A stretch of DNA of 60,657 nt from Sva-07 sp035527095 (GTDB lineage Bacteria; Actinomycetota; Acidimicrobiia; Acidimicrobiales; Ilumatobacteraceae). The translations under genes and the position numbers were made by a program. Positions 34,341-42,343 of this stretch are shown here, piece after piece. The stretch lies in NCBI GenBank assembly GCA_035527095.1, contig DATLBC010000128.1, positions 1-60,657 of the forward strand. Direction: 5' to 3'. The notes beneath the pieces are model-generated. The model was not told the DNA's origin. It saw nothing but the letters and a program-made list of their open reading frames with translations, and searched no databases. Numbering within the stretch: position 1 is the stretch's first letter; the number at the start of each line of letters is the position of its first letter.

Positions 34341-36442
34341 CCACGCTCGTCGATCGACCGGCGCCTGCCGCCGCCGAACCGGCGGTTGCGCCTCCGACGT
34401 CGTTTCCGTCGATGGGCTACCAGCCGTCGCTCGACGGGTTGCGAGCTCTGTCGGTCGGCGTGGTTCTGCTGTACCACGCAGGGTTCTCGTGGATGCACGG
34501 CGGGTTCTTCGGCGTCGAGGTGTTCTTCGTCGTGTCCGGGTTTCTGATCACGTCGCTGCTGCTCGACGAACGCGATCGCAACGGCGACGTGTCGTTCCGC
34601 CAGTTCTGGCTGCGCCGCGCCCGACGGCTCTTTCCCGCGCTCTACGCCGTGCTGCTCGCCGTCGCGGTGTGGGCCGCGCTGGCTGGGTCGGCCGAGCAGC
34701 AGACCCAGGTGCGTCGCGACATCCCGTGGTCGGTCTTCTACGTCAACAACTGGGGCCAGATTCTCGGCGACGTGCCGTACTTCTCCGGCGAGCCGCCGCT
34801 GTTGCGTCACCTCTGGAGCCTCGCCGTCGAAGAGCAGTGGTACCTGCTGTGGCCGCTCGTGTTCGTGGCGCTGCTGCGGATCCGGGTGCCCCGCCACGTC
34901 ATCGGCGGTGCGATCGTGGCCGCCGCGTTCGTCGTGTTCGCCTACATGTTCTGGATGCATTCGCGCACTCCGACACCGCTCGGGGGCCCGCCCGCGGCAT
35001 TCGAGGGTGTCGACCGGACGAACTTCCTCTACCTCTCCACGGGCACGAGGGCGGGCGGGCTGCTGCTCGGAGCAGGCGCTGCGTTCGTCTGGCGGCCATG
35101 GCGGTGGGCGCACGCGCCCGACGCTCCGGTTGGTCGAGTTCTCGACCCGGTCGGTGCCGCCGCCGTCGCGATGCTCGGTTGTGCGGCGTCGGTCGCCGTG
35201 CTCACCGAGGGCTACGTGTACCAGTGGCTGTTTCCGCTCGTGTCGATTCTGTCGCTTGTGGCCGTGATGGTGGCGGTCCATCCCGCCGCCCTCGGATTCC
35301 GCCGCATCATGAGTTGGATGCCGCTCGTCGAGATGGGCAAGCGAAGCTACGGCCTCTATCTGTGGAGCTGGCCGATCTTCGTGATCGTCGGCGCCACTAC
35401 CGGATCGGTGTCGAAGTTTGGCTGGGCCATGGTCCTGACCGTGGTGGTTGCAGAGGCGTCGTATCGGTACCTGGAGACTCCCGTCCGCAGAGGTGCGATC
35501 GGCCGATGGTGGAACGATCGAGCGACGATCACCTATTGGCCCCTCGCCGGCGGGGCCATGCTCGTGGGCGTCTTGGTGCTCTTCTACGTCAGCGTCGATC
35601 AGTTCAATCGATTCCAGGGCGGCGACGCCGCAGTGTTCGACCTCGACGGTCTCGACGATGCGATCGCCCTCGACGCACTCGACCCCGCCGTTGTGGGAGC
35701 CGAATGGTCCACTGGGTCCGCGGTGCCGACCTCGTCGGTCGCACCGACGACGTCGATCGCGTCTGCAAGCTCGGCGACCTTGGCGATCGTCGGTGATTCT
35801 CAGGCGAATGCGCTCGCGATCAACCTGCCCGATGGCATCGAGGGGGTCTTCCCCGATGTGGTGAATGGCAGCGTGGACGGTTGCAGTGTGTACGACTCGG
35901 GGTCCGTGCAGAGTTCGGTCCGGTTCGGCAACAACTTCTCGATCTGCCAGGGTTGGCAACAGGAGTGGGCGGACGCAGCGTCAGGCAACGATGTCGCCTT
36001 GGTCGTCGTGGGCGCGTGGGATGTCTTCGACATCGATGACGACGGCACCGTGTACGGATTCGCCACCCCCGCAGGTGATGAACTCTTCGTTCGGAACCTG
36101 TCCTCGGGCATCGACGCGATGCTCGCCGAGGGCGCCAACGTCGCGTTGCTGGAGGTCGCCTGTATGCGACCGCAGGACGTCGAAGGGGCGGGCGTCCGGG
36201 CGCTGCCCGAACGTGGTGACGACTCTCGCATCGCCCATGTCAACGACCTGCTCCGCCAGACCGCAGCGACGTACGACTCGCCTCGCGTCGAGTTCGTCGA
36301 CGGTCCTGACGAGTGGTGCGACGACGAGACGATCTCGTCCGATCTCGGGTACCGGTGGGACGGCGTCCACGTCTACAAGCCGGGTGCCAATCTGATCTAC
36401 ACGGCCGTGGCGCCGGATCTCCTCCGCCTCGCTGCGGTCTGA
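34337..36442 (+). CDS. OafA-like membrane acyltransferase with SGNH domain
   Basis: O-acyltransferase of 701 residues acting on an exported glycan or lipid. The acyltransferase-3 domain (about 28-365) has around ten membrane helices and the hallmark LDGLRALSVGVVLLYHAGF, with its catalytic-type His, and the conserved FFGVEVFFVVSGFLI. An extracytoplasmic SGNH domain follows at the C-terminus (GDSQANALA at about 485, and the Asp/His pair in WDGVHVYKP near the end). The combination resembles peptidoglycan and polysaccharide O-acetyltransferases. The GTG start overlaps the cysS stop; the functional link with cysS is probably only transcriptional. The acceptor is unknown. Confidence 0.9.
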   Translation: MTTLVDRPAPAAAEPAVAPPTSFPSMGYQPSLDGLRALSVGVVLLYHAGFSWMHGGFFGVEVFFVVSGFLITSLLLDERDRNGDVSFRQFWLRRARRLFPALYAVLLAVAVWAALAGSAEQQTQVRRDIPWSVFYVNNWGQILGDVPYFSGEPPLLRHLWSLAVEEQWYLLWPLVFVALLRIRVPRHVIGGAIVAAAFVVFAYMFWMHSRTPTPLGGPPAAFEGVDRTNFLYLSTGTRAGGLLLGAGAAFVWRPWRWAHAPDAPVGRVLDPVGAAAVAMLGCAASVAVLTEGYVYQWLFPLVSILSLVAVMVAVHPAALGFRRIMSWMPLVEMGKRSYGLYLWSWPIFVIVGATTGSVSKFGWAMVLTVVVAEASYRYLETPVRRGAIGRWWNDRATITYWPLAGGAMLVGVLVLFYVSVDQFNRFQGGDAAVFDLDGLDDAIALDALDPAVVGAEWSTGSAVPTSSVAPTTSIASASSATLAIVGDSQANALAINLPDGIEGVFPDVVNGSVDGCSVYDSGSVQSSVRFGNNFSICQGWQQEWADAASGNDVALVVVGAWDVFDIDDDGTVYGFATPAGDELFVRNLSSGIDAMLAEGANVALLEVACMRPQDVEGAGVRALPERGDDSRIAHVNDLLRQTAATYDSPRVEFVDGPDEWCDDETISSDLGYRWDGVHVYKPGANLIYTAVAPDLLRLAAV

Positions 36443-36606
36443 GCACGGCGATCTCCGCCGAACGTCACGTCGTGTAGCGATATGGCTACCTAGAGTGGTA
36501 TTTGCTGGAGAGCCGAACGCTGTTGGTCGCCAGAAGTCGCGGCCCGGTCAAGAGTTGATCATCGACCAAACCTTCGCGTACTCCAGGGGCGTGTACTGGT
36601 CGTGAG

Positions 36607-37485
36607 ATGTCGGTACGCGGGCGGAATCGAGAAGTCGTGAGCGACCTCGACGCGCGTCTCGCTGCACTGCGCGCGCGGCGTTCGGGCGTCTCGGAGGATC
36701 CGATCATCGCTGCACGTGGGGCCTCGACTGCTGCTCCACCGCCTGGTGCCGCCTCGGTCTCCGTTCTCGGTGCCCCGACCGGGCCACCAGTCGATCTCTC
36801 CCCGCCGACCGGCCTACGGATCGACCGAGTCGAGGATCGCCGCGAACAGTTCGCCGACAATCATGCGCTTGTCGGACGCGACCGCACCGGTCGGCGGGCT
36901 TTCCCTGCACGTCGCGCTCGCATTGGTGTGACCGCCGCCGCAGCTGCCGGCTTCGTCGCACTGGTGCCGATCATGGGTCCGTTGACCGCGGCCGAGGCCG
37001 ACGGCGAGACCGACCCTGTCGACGGCCAACCCGCGATCGACGACTCGGTGCCCGAGGGCACCACCGACAGCACGATCGAACTGACTTCGACCACCTCCAC
37101 GACGCTGGTCCGGGTCGACTCGACGCTCGCCGACGCTGCCACGACCATCCCGGCTTCGGAGGCAGAGCCGACCACCGAGACCGGTCCATCGGTGGCCGTA
37201 GCCCCGAGCGTGGGCCCGACGGATCCGGCCAGACCGACCCCGAAGCCGAGCGCGGCGCCGGCACCTGCCGCACCCACACCTGCGAGGCCACCGGCACCCG
37301 CTCCGGCCGCCCCGACACCGACGGCTGCTCCCGCTCCGTTGCCCACCGCGGCTCCAACGACCACTCCGCCGCCACCGACCACCGTCGCGGCGCCGCCGCC
37401 CACTGCGCCGCCGCCCACTGCGCCGCCACCGACCACGCCACCGCCGACCACTGCGCCGCCACCGCCGACGACCTCGCCATCGTGA
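36607..37485 (+). CDS. Membrane protein with long Pro/Thr/Ala-rich extracellular tail
   Basis: Unrecognised, 292 residues. An N-terminal cytosolic basic part (1-100, with a possible GTG start at 36637) is followed by one hydrophobic segment (about 102-125, GVTAAAAAGFVALVPIMGPLTAA). After that comes an acidic Ser/Thr stretch and then a tail of about 120 residues made almost wholly of Pro, Ala and Thr (TTTPPPPTT, APPPTAPPPT repeats). Such tails span or bind the cell wall and are often glycosylated. It is coupled by a GTGA overlap to apbE and the ferric-reductase-like gene, so it may be a wall-spanning partner of that redox module. No FMN-acceptor motif is visible in it. Confidence 0.75.
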   Translation: MSVRGRNREVVSDLDARLAALRARRSGVSEDPIIAARGASTAAPPPGAASVSVLGAPTGPPVDLSPPTGLRIDRVEDRREQFADNHALVGRDRTGRRAFPARRARIGVTAAAAAGFVALVPIMGPLTAAEADGETDPVDGQPAIDDSVPEGTTDSTIELTSTTSTTLVRVDSTLADAATTIPASEAEPTTETGPSVAVAPSVGPTDPARPTPKPSAAPAPAAPTPARPPAPAPAAPTPTAAPAPLPTAAPTTTPPPPTTVAAPPPTAPPPTAPPPTTPPPTTAPPPPTTSPS

Positions 37486-38408
37486 CCATGTCCGAGGCTC
37501 GACCCTGGCACGCAGCGACGTTTCGGTCGATGGGATCGTCCTGTCGAATTGTCACACCCCACGCCGACCTCACGCATCGCGGCGTTGAGATCGTCGGGGA
37601 GCTCGAACGGCTGTGGAGTCGATTCCGTGCCGACAGTGAGGTCAGCGAACTCAATCGGGCGGCAGGTCGTCTGTGTGTCGTCTCGGCGCTGACATTCGAG
37701 CTGATCGAGCGAGCGGAGCAGGCCAGAAGTGCGACGGCGGGAGCGTTCAATCCGCTGCTGCTCGACCAACTCGTCGGCCTCGGTTACGACCGCACCTGGG
37801 ACGAGGTCGAGCGCGACGGCCCTGTAACTGCAGCGTGTGCGAACCCGGGATCGGGCGAACCCATCGAACTGTTCGCCGACGTCAACGCCGTGCGGTTGCC
37901 GGAAGGAACCCGATTCGATCCAGGCGGCCTCGGCAAGGGACTCGCCGGCGACCTGGTCGCCGCGACATTGCTCGCCGAGGGAGCTGTCTCGGTGCAGGTC
38001 GAACTCGGCGGAGACGTTCGCGTCGCCGGCTCACCCTGGATCGATGACCGGTGGCGGGTGTGCGTCGCGGACACCGATCACGGTGTCAGCGAGGCGGCGA
38101 TCGTCTCGCTCGCCGATGGCGGCGTCGCGACGAGCAGCGTCGTTCGGCGCCGATGGCGGCGTGGCACCGCCGACGTGCACCACCTCGTCGACCCCATGAC
38201 GGGGCGTTCCGCCGTGACCGACCTCGACGCCGTGACAGCGGTCGCGCCGACACTGTGGTGGGCAGAAGTGGTTGCCAAGGTGGCGCTGATGGCCGGCGCA
38301 GCGGGGGGCAGGTCGATTCTCGATCGATACGACGTGTCCGGCGTCCTCGTCCCGGCGGGCGCACAGCCGTGCTACGAGCCGATCGCTCGCCGTGGGGTCG
38401 CAGCGTGA
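37482..38408 (+). CDS. apbE: FAD:protein FMN transferase (ApbE family)
   Basis: Transfers FMN from FAD to a Thr/Ser of extracytoplasmic redox proteins. 308 residues. Seen in order are MGSSCRIV (replacing the usual MGT start of the fold), SEVSELNRA, the FDPGGLGKGLAGDLV motif (about 145-160), VELGGDVRV, and the C-terminal VDPMTGRSAVTDLDAVTAVAP segment. The last is followed by WWAEVVAK, where most homologues have AD. No signal peptide is evident, so it may act before export. It is translationally coupled on both sides (GTGA). The protein it flavinylates is not obvious in this window. Confidence 0.88.
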   Translation: MTMSEARPWHAATFRSMGSSCRIVTPHADLTHRGVEIVGELERLWSRFRADSEVSELNRAAGRLCVVSALTFELIERAEQARSATAGAFNPLLLDQLVGLGYDRTWDEVERDGPVTAACANPGSGEPIELFADVNAVRLPEGTRFDPGGLGKGLAGDLVAATLLAEGAVSVQVELGGDVRVAGSPWIDDRWRVCVADTDHGVSEAAIVSLADGGVATSSVVRRRWRRGTADVHHLVDPMTGRSAVTDLDAVTAVAPTLWWAEVVAKVALMAGAAGGRSILDRYDVSGVLVPAGAQPCYEPIARRGVAA

Positions 38409-39328
38409 ACTCGCAAGTCTGGTGGTTTGTCGCCCGGTCGTCGGGAATCGTCGCGTGGGCGCTGTTGACGGCGTCGGTCGTGTGGGGGTTACTGCTCTCG
38501 ACCAAGGCGTCGTCCACGCGGATCGCTGCACGTCGACTGCGTCCGGCGTGGCTGCTCGATCTGCACCGGCATCTCGGTGCAATGGCGGTGATCTTCACCG
38601 TGGTACATCTGCTCGGCTTGGTTGCCGACTCGTACGTCACCTTCGGCTGGGCGGAGATCCTGCTTCCGATGGCGTCGGAGTGGAAACCCGGTGCCGTTGC
38701 CTTCGGCGTCGTGTCGATGTATCTCATGCTCGCTGTCGAAGCGACATCGCTGGCCATACGTCGGCTGCCTCGCCGGTTGTGGCGTTGGGTCCACCGTTCG
38801 AGTTTCGTGCTGTACGCAATGGCCACCTATCACGGCGTGGCGGCGGGGACCGATGCAGGCAACCGCTGGTTCCAGATCGCCGCATGGCTGTCGGTGATCG
38901 TCGTGGTCGCGCTGACCGTGCGCCTCGTCGTCATCCTGCGCGGTCGGGCCGCAGGGTCGATCACGACGTCGGCCACGCCTCCCGAGACGGTCGAGCGATT
39001 GTCGATGCCTGCACCGTCGGCGGTTCCTGCGTCGCTGGCCATCGTGGCGCCCTCCGGTGTCTCGGCGCCGGTGCTGGGCGGGATCGACCCACTGCCGGGC
39101 AGCATCGTCGTCATGGCGATGGCGCCGTCGAGCGGCTCGGACATCGCGCCGCCGTCTCCGCCAGTACGCCCGGCTGCGAGCCCACCGCCTCCGCCTCCGC
39201 CTCCGCCTCCGCCTCCGCCTCCGCCTCCGCCACCACGACCGCTGTCACCGGACCGACGTGAGCTGGTCGGTGTCACCTCGGCGTCGTCTGACGAAGACGG
39301 TCCCGGGCGCGCGCCAGGTGGAACTTGA
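38405..39328 (+). CDS. Ferric-reductase-like transmembrane heme protein with polyproline tail
   Basis: Integral-membrane protein of 307 residues from GTG 38405. About six helices (1-180) carry paired histidines suited to two b-type hemes (LDLHRHLGAMAVIFTVVHLL, and WVHRSSFVLYAMATYHG). This is the ferric reductase-like/YedZ-like domain that usually passes electrons across the membrane. The cytosolic or outer C-terminal 120 residues are low complexity, including 18 consecutive prolines encoded by a CCTCCG repeat. Its 3' end overlaps the opposite-strand sigma factor gene by 56 bases. Together with ApbE it looks like an electron-export module. Confidence 0.82.
   Translation: MNSQVWWFVARSSGIVAWALLTASVVWGLLLSTKASSTRIAARRLRPAWLLDLHRHLGAMAVIFTVVHLLGLVADSYVTFGWAEILLPMASEWKPGAVAFGVVSMYLMLAVEATSLAIRRLPRRLWRWVHRSSFVLYAMATYHGVAAGTDAGNRWFQIAAWLSVIVVVALTVRLVVILRGRAAGSITTSATPPETVERLSMPAPSAVPASLAIVAPSGVSAPVLGGIDPLPGSIVVMAMAPSSGSDIAPPSPPVRPAASPPPPPPPPPPPPPPPPPPRPLSPDRRELVGVTSASSDEDGPGRAPGGT
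39188..39229. repeat. CCTCCG hexanucleotide microsatellite, seven units
   Basis: Seven perfect CCTCCG units encode a run of prolines in the ferric-reductase-like protein, flanked by imperfect units. It is a likely slippage site; gain or loss of whole units keeps the frame and alters tail length. Confidence 0.85.
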
Positions 39329-39827
39329 CGGTCCCCGGATCGAGATCGAGCCCGCCGGCAATCTCCTCGATGCTTCGATCCTCGACGTAGAACAACCTTG
39401 CGATCTCACGCTGGCGCGGTGTCAGTTCGGCCAGCAGCTGGCTCGCTCCGATGTCGGCCTCGAACGCCTCGGTGACGTCGGGAGCCACGTCACGCCCGGT
39501 TGCGAACTCCCGGTCGCGGCGCCGGCGATCCGACCGGAGGCGGTCACGGCTGATGTTGATCGCCACCCGCCTCACCCACGCCTCGGGCGCTTCGTACGAG
39601 CGCAGTGTCGACCAACGGGCGTGTGCCTTGATGAAGGCGTCCTGTGTCGCGTCATCGGCGGCCTCCCGGTCGCCGATCGAGGCGGCAACCGCATGTAGGA
39701 CGGACTCGTGGTTTGCCGCGAAGAATTCCCCGAATGATGCTGGGTCGCTTGCCTGCGCGCCGATGGCGTCGTCGGCGTGCCATCGATCGTCGCTCTGGGG
39801 ATCGGAGGCGTCGTCGTCGTTGGGCAC
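39273..39827 (-). CDS. ECF-type RNA polymerase sigma factor (sigma-70 family)
   Basis: Alternative sigma factor of 184 residues. Region 2 covers about 30-100 (HESVLHAVAASIGDREAADDATQDAFIKAHARW and RVAINISRDRLRSDRRRR). Region 4 (about 125-180) has the helix-turn-helix RQREIARLFYVEDRSIEEIAGGLDLDPGTVKFHLARARDRLR. An N-terminal acidic extension precedes it. No anti-sigma gene is adjacent: the downstream side runs convergently into the polyproline tail gene and the upstream side is divergent from an acyl-CoA dehydrogenase. How it is controlled is therefore unclear. Confidence 0.92.
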   Translation of the reverse strand: MPNDDDASDPQSDDRWHADDAIGAQASDPASFGEFFAANHESVLHAVAASIGDREAADDATQDAFIKAHARWSTLRSYEAPEAWVRRVAINISRDRLRSDRRRRDREFATGRDVAPDVTEAFEADIGASQLLAELTPRQREIARLFYVEDRSIEEIAGGLDLDPGTVKFHLARARDRLRQTTPR

Positions 39828-39912
39828 CGTCGCCGACAGTAGCGTCGTCGGTCACGTGCCGATCGGCGACCGTGACTCAGGCGGTTGCTCCCGCACGACG
39901 TGCGACCAGAAG

Positions 39913-39950
39913 TTACCGACAGGTAGACATCCCCGTTACCGATGGGTAAC
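39913..39950. promoter_or_regulatory. Two TetR-type operators before the acyl-CoA dehydrogenase
   Basis: TTACCGACAGGTA (39913-39925) and GTTACCGATGGGTAAC (39935-39950) are two copies of a TACC-N4-GGTA palindrome, 22 bases centre to centre, ending eight bases before the ATG at 39959. The arrangement is like operators of TetR regulators of fatty-acid or steroid catabolism, which release DNA on binding an acyl-CoA. The outer halves AAGTTACC and GGTAACTT also pair. Confidence 0.65.
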
Positions 39951-39958
39951 TTGAGGAC

Positions 39959-41170
39959 ATGACGGACTTCTCGCTCAACCTCAACGAAGACCAGTTGCAG
40001 ATCCAGAAGTGGGTCCATGACTTCGCCGAGGGCGTCATCCGCCCCGTTGCCGAAGAGTGGGACGAACGCGAGGAGTTTCCGTGGCCCGTCGTGCAGGAAG
40101 CGGCGCAGATCGGCCTGTACGGCTTCGACTTCCTGCTCAGCGCCATGGGTGATCCAACCGGGCTGACCCTCCCGGTCGCGATCGAGGAGCTGTTCTGGGG
40201 TGATGCCGGCATCGGCATGGCGATCATGGGTTCGGCTCTGGCCGCTGCGGGCATTGCCGGCAACGGGACACCCGAGCAGGTCATGGAGTGGGTGCCCCAG
40301 TGTTACGGCACCGCCGACAACGTCATGCTCGGTGCGTTCTGCGTGAGCGAGCCCGACGCCGGTTCTGATGTGTCGAGCCTGCGCACCCGTGCGGTCTACG
40401 ACGAGGCCAAGGACGAGTGGACGCTCAACGGCACCAAGGCGTGGATCACCAACGGTGGCATCGCCGACGTCCATGTGGTCGTCGCCAGCGTCGACCCCGA
40501 ACTGAAGTCGAAGGGCCAAGCCAGCTTCATCGTCCCGCCGAAGACTCCGGGTCTCTCGATGGGTCAGAAGTACAAGAAGCACGGCATCCGCGCCAGCCAC
40601 ACCTCCGAGGTGGTCCTCGACGACGTCAAGGTGCCCGGCTCGTGCCTGCTCGGCGGCAAGGAGAAGCTCGACGCGAAGCTGGCCCGTGCACGCGAGAACG
40701 TGTCGACCGGGAAGCAGCCGGCGATGGCCACGTTCGAGGCCACCCGTCCCGCCGTCGGTGCCCAGGCGCTCGGCGTCGCCCGCGCGGCCTACGAGTACTC
40801 GCTCGAGTACGCCAAGGAGCGTCACGCATTCGGCAAGCCGATCATCATGAACCAGGCGATCGCGTTCAAGCTCGCCAACATGGCGACCGAGATCGACGCC
40901 AGCCGCCTGTTGATCTGGCGCGCTGCCTGGCTCGCCAAGAACGGCCAGTTCAAGAACGGTGAAGGCTCGATGTCGAAGTGGAAGGCGTCGGAGACCGCCG
41001 TGCGCGTCACCGAGGACGCCATCCAGATCCTCGGTGGCTACGGCTACACACGCGAATACCCCGTCGAGCGCTGGCATCGTGATGCGAAGATCCACACGAT
41101 CTTCGAAGGCACCAGCGAAATTCAGCAGCTCGTGATTTCTCGGGCGATCTCCGGCCTGCGCATCGAGTGA
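39959..41170 (+). CDS. Acyl-CoA dehydrogenase
   Basis: FAD-dependent dehydrogenase of 403 residues introducing a 2,3-double bond in an acyl-CoA. N-terminal helical domain; the middle beta domain has FCVSEPDAGSDVSSLRTRA and AWITNGG; the C-terminal helical domain has the FAD-contacting QILGGYGYTREYPVERWHRDAKIHTIFEGTSEIQ. The Glu of IFEGTSE is the likely catalytic base (about E383). No signal or fusion is present. The preceding double operator suggests control by a TetR-family regulator not encoded in this window. Chain-length specificity is not deducible. Confidence 0.95.
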   Translation: MTDFSLNLNEDQLQIQKWVHDFAEGVIRPVAEEWDEREEFPWPVVQEAAQIGLYGFDFLLSAMGDPTGLTLPVAIEELFWGDAGIGMAIMGSALAAAGIAGNGTPEQVMEWVPQCYGTADNVMLGAFCVSEPDAGSDVSSLRTRAVYDEAKDEWTLNGTKAWITNGGIADVHVVVASVDPELKSKGQASFIVPPKTPGLSMGQKYKKHGIRASHTSEVVLDDVKVPGSCLLGGKEKLDAKLARARENVSTGKQPAMATFEATRPAVGAQALGVARAAYEYSLEYAKERHAFGKPIIMNQAIAFKLANMATEIDASRLLIWRAAWLAKNGQFKNGEGSMSKWKASETAVRVTEDAIQILGGYGYTREYPVERWHRDAKIHTIFEGTSEIQQLVISRAISGLRIE

Positions 41171-41204
41171 ATCCGCCGCTGGGCGGGCGTGTCATAGTGA
41201 CGAG

Positions 41205-41744
41205 ATGATCGAACTGGTGCTGACCATCATCGGACGCGACCGGGCAGGTGTTGTTGCGTCGCTGGCCGACGTGGTTCGCTTCCACGAGGGCAATTGGAAG
41301 CGCAGCGAGTTGGCAGAGATCGCTGGGACGTTCGCCGGCGTCGTGGTTGTGGAGGTCGGTGACGACCGAGTCGACGAGCTGCTCACCAACCTGTTGGTGC
41401 TGCGTGACCAGGGTCTGCACGTCACGGCTCAGCAGGTCGAGGAACCCATCGTTGCACCCGATGCCGACGAGGTGCGCCTGCGACTCACCGGTGATGACCG
41501 GCCGGGCGTCGTTCATGAGATCTCCACCGCGATCAGCGAAGCGGGAATCAGCATCTCGCGTCTGGGCACGATCACCGACTTGCCGGGCAAAGAGGGTGGC
41601 AGGCGGTTCGAGATCACCGCCCAGTTGTCCGTGCCGGTCGGGACCGACCTCGACGCCGTGCTCGATTCGATCGGGGAGGTCGCCGTCAGCCTGGGCATCG
41701 CCCTGAACGTGGAAGACCTGACGGGCGACGACGCAGGGAACTAG
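41205..41744 (+). CDS. Two-ACT-domain regulatory protein (GcvR-like)
   Basis: 179 residues made of two ACT domains (about 3-78 and 88-170). The first begins ELVLTIIGRDRAGVVASLADVV and the second VRLRLTGDDRPGVVHEISTAISEAGISISRLGTITD. ACT pairs of this size resemble the glycine cleavage repressor GcvR and bind amino acids. No catalytic domain is attached. It starts 34 bases after the acyl-CoA dehydrogenase and is followed by a strong terminator, so the two are probably one transcript. Confidence 0.87.
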   Translation: MIELVLTIIGRDRAGVVASLADVVRFHEGNWKRSELAEIAGTFAGVVVVEVGDDRVDELLTNLLVLRDQGLHVTAQQVEEPIVAPDADEVRLRLTGDDRPGVVHEISTAISEAGISISRLGTITDLPGKEGGRRFEITAQLSVPVGTDLDAVLDSIGEVAVSLGIALNVEDLTGDDAGN

Positions 41745-41767
41745 CGAGTACCGGCGACACGCCAGAA

Positions 41768-41793
41768 CGCGCCGGATCATCGGATCCGGCGCG
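41768..41793 (+). terminator. Perfect 11-bp hairpin after the ACT gene
   Basis: CGCGCCGGATC, loop ATCG, GATCCGGCGCG: a perfect GC-rich stem 23 bases downstream of the ACT gene stop. There is no T-run, as is common for high-GC actinobacterial terminators. Confidence 0.7.
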
Positions 41794-41866
41794 AATCGCA
41801 GGTGAGGTGGTCGCGAACGGTCGATGTCGGCTGGCGGGCGCCCAGTCGATGATTTCTCGCTGCAGG

Positions 41867-41894
41867 TGTCCGATTCTGGATCCGCCATTCGTCG
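41867..41894 (+). promoter_or_regulatory. Putative ECF42-type promoter of the DGPF gene
   Basis: TGTCCGA (41867-41873) is followed after 16 bases by CGTCG (41890-41894), about 46 bases before the DGPF-protein ATG. This resembles the TGTCGA / CGTC pair reported for ECF42 sigma factors, one of which is encoded immediately downstream. It suggests positive self-control of the pair. Confidence 0.5.
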
Positions 41895-41940
41895 TCTCTG
41901 TGACAATGAAGGCCGACCACCAAGCAAAGGACGTCACACC

Positions 41941-42294
41941 ATGAAGTACATGCTCCTCCTCGCCAGCAACCCCGCCGACGAACCGGCGCCGGACAGCGAG
42001 TCGTTCGGGCCGTACATGGGCGAATGGGCTGCGTACAGCGAGGCCCTCGCCGAGGCGGGCGCGATGGTCGCGGGCGAAGCGCTCCAAGGCGCCGACACCG
42101 CGAGCACGGTCCAGGTCCGAGATGGCAAACGCATCGTGACGGATGGACCGTTCATCGAGTCGAAGGAAGTGATTGGCGGGTACTACGTGATCGACGTGGC
42201 CGACCTCGACGAAGCGCTCGATTGGGCCGCCAAGATTCCCAACTCTCACTTCGGCACCGTCGAGGTGCGACCGGTCATGGAGTTCGACGGGTGA
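41941..42294 (+). CDS. YCII/DGPF-domain protein
   Basis: 117-residue dimeric alpha-beta barrel protein. The family name-giving DGPF motif is present (IVTDGPFIESKEVIGGYYVIDV), as are the N-terminal MKYMLLLASNPADE and C-terminal GTVEVRPVMEF strands. DGPF proteins are the typical genomic partners and targets of ECF42 sigma factors. The ATG at 41941 was chosen because upstream in-frame sequence contains the promoter-like boxes. Its biochemical role is unknown across the family. Confidence 0.9.
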   Translation: MKYMLLLASNPADEPAPDSESFGPYMGEWAAYSEALAEAGAMVAGEALQGADTASTVQVRDGKRIVTDGPFIESKEVIGGYYVIDVADLDEALDWAAKIPNSHFGTVEVRPVMEFDG

Positions 42295-42343
42295 CAGGGC
42301 GGTCCAGGACCATCACTCCACGGATCTGACCGTCGACGATCGG

